A DNA stretch of 64,000 bases. Origin: Latrodectus hesperus (taxonomy: Eukaryota; Arthropoda; Arachnida; Araneae; Theridiidae). A program made the translations under genes and the position numbers. This document shows, one piece after another, positions 63,053-64,000 of this stretch (its first letter is position 1; each line of letters starts with the position of its first letter). Under the pieces are notes generated by a model that saw only the letters and a program-made list of their open reading frames with translations, did not search any database and was not told the origin of the DNA. The stretch covers positions 39,455,113 to 39,519,112 of the forward strand of contig CM075853.1 in assembly GCA_037975125.1 (NCBI GenBank). Reading direction: 5' to 3'.

Positions 63053-64000
63053 ACAGGTTATTTCTTAAAATAAAAGTTTTCAGGAGAATTTTTTTCACTT
63101 CATTTCCAACTATTGCTTTGTAATTCTGTAACAGATGTGAAGTGAAGAAATGAATACGGTTTGTTATGTCTAGTCCTTAGTTTTAAAAGTGATTGAGGCA
63201 AAAATATTTGTATGATATCAAAAGTTTGATTGGTTGGATTGATAAAATTTAAGTAACTTTCTGAATCTACAATAAAGATAAATTTTATTTATATTATTTT
63301 ATGCACATTATGCGGTGGATTATGACTAAATTGCGGTTGAAATTATAATGCGGTGGATTATAAAAATGAAACCGCGTCGAATATTGTATCTTTTTATGGT
63401 GAATTACTATAATGATTTAAACTTTCAATATTATAATCTAATAAAGCGTTACTTGAAAACATAGATATAGAAATTAATATATGAAATGAGAGCAACGTTT
63501 ATAATTTGAAATAAATATTTTTAGAAAAATTCATAAATCAAATTGCTACAATTATAAATTTAAGACAATATAATCTTACGTACATTTTGCTAAAATTCTT
63601 TTAAAATGTTTAAAAAATAGAAACATTTTTTGCACATATGAAATTTGAAACTAATTTAAATATAATAATATATATTATAGAAGCAATAAAAACTGAAATA
63701 TAAAAATATATAATTTTTTCATTTAATTAAAAATCAGATTATTAAAATTACAGAAATTGTGCAAATTTTATTATATTCCTTACAATCGATAGGTAGTGAT
63801 CTTTATAAAAGTTTTTTGCTAACTAAACACTATTTGTTATTTTGTCTCAAAATAAGAGAAACAAGTCTCCCTTTCACAAAACTTTATATTGAGAAATTCA
63901 GAATCACAGATGTTAGCAATTTCTGTCAAATTCATGGCAACCTATATTTAAAGTTTAAATCAAAGTCAAATTAAAAAAAAATTATTGGCTTGAAAATTCG
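63053..64000. other. AT-rich DNA with a short direct repeat
   Basis: 'atgcggtggattat' occurs twice (about 63309-63322 and 63349-63362), 40 bases apart. Nothing else is recognised to the window end; the frame 63759-63974 (+) has no homology I can see. Confidence 0.45.

Overview
The window is AT-rich eukaryotic nuclear DNA with long introns, TA-dinucleotide satellites and many dead transposons. The mix of Tc1/mariner, hAT (GTF2IRD2/ZBED-like), Jockey-type LINE and tRNA-derived SINE relics, plus a divergent metazoan ABHD13 gene, fits an arthropod, most likely a spider or other arachnid. That assignment is inference; no species marker was seen. No prokaryotic feature (operon, CRISPR, ribosome binding site) is present.

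Only one host gene can be built with confidence. ABHD13, a membrane-anchored serine hydrolase, runs on the + strand from 4217 to 22031 in seven coding exons that join in frame to 389 codons. All six introns have GT..AG ends, and the Ser-Asp-His triad is intact. A 5'-truncated LINE with an exact 11-bp target duplication sits inside intron 3, a tRNA-derived SINE in intron 1 and a large foldback in intron 4.

Layout: 1-1870, decayed hAT transposase (+), cut by the window edge; 1872-3775, Jockey-like LINE relic (-) that the hAT appears to interrupt; 3776-4216, palindrome-rich DNA upstream of ABHD13; 4217-22031, ABHD13; 22032-30172, featureless AT-rich DNA; 30181-31543, non-autonomous hAT carrying a four-copy tandem array made from a piece of transposase; 31745-33030, Tc1-like relic (-) split by a SINE with a 9-bp target duplication; about 34500-34870, a less AT-rich patch with a short ORF and possible splice donor; 38.6-50.9 kb, a cluster of six very long (TA)n arrays mixed with Tc1/mariner relics and further SINEs; 54022-55060, another hAT relic with a 26-bp minisatellite; the rest is largely anonymous.

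The transposons are fossils: every transposase or reverse transcriptase seen has stops, frameshifts or lost catalytic residues. I did not find a convincing new multi-gene system. The most unusual items are the hAT element built around a tandemly amplified transposase fragment, the clustered TA arrays, and several near-perfect foldback hairpins that no identified element explains.
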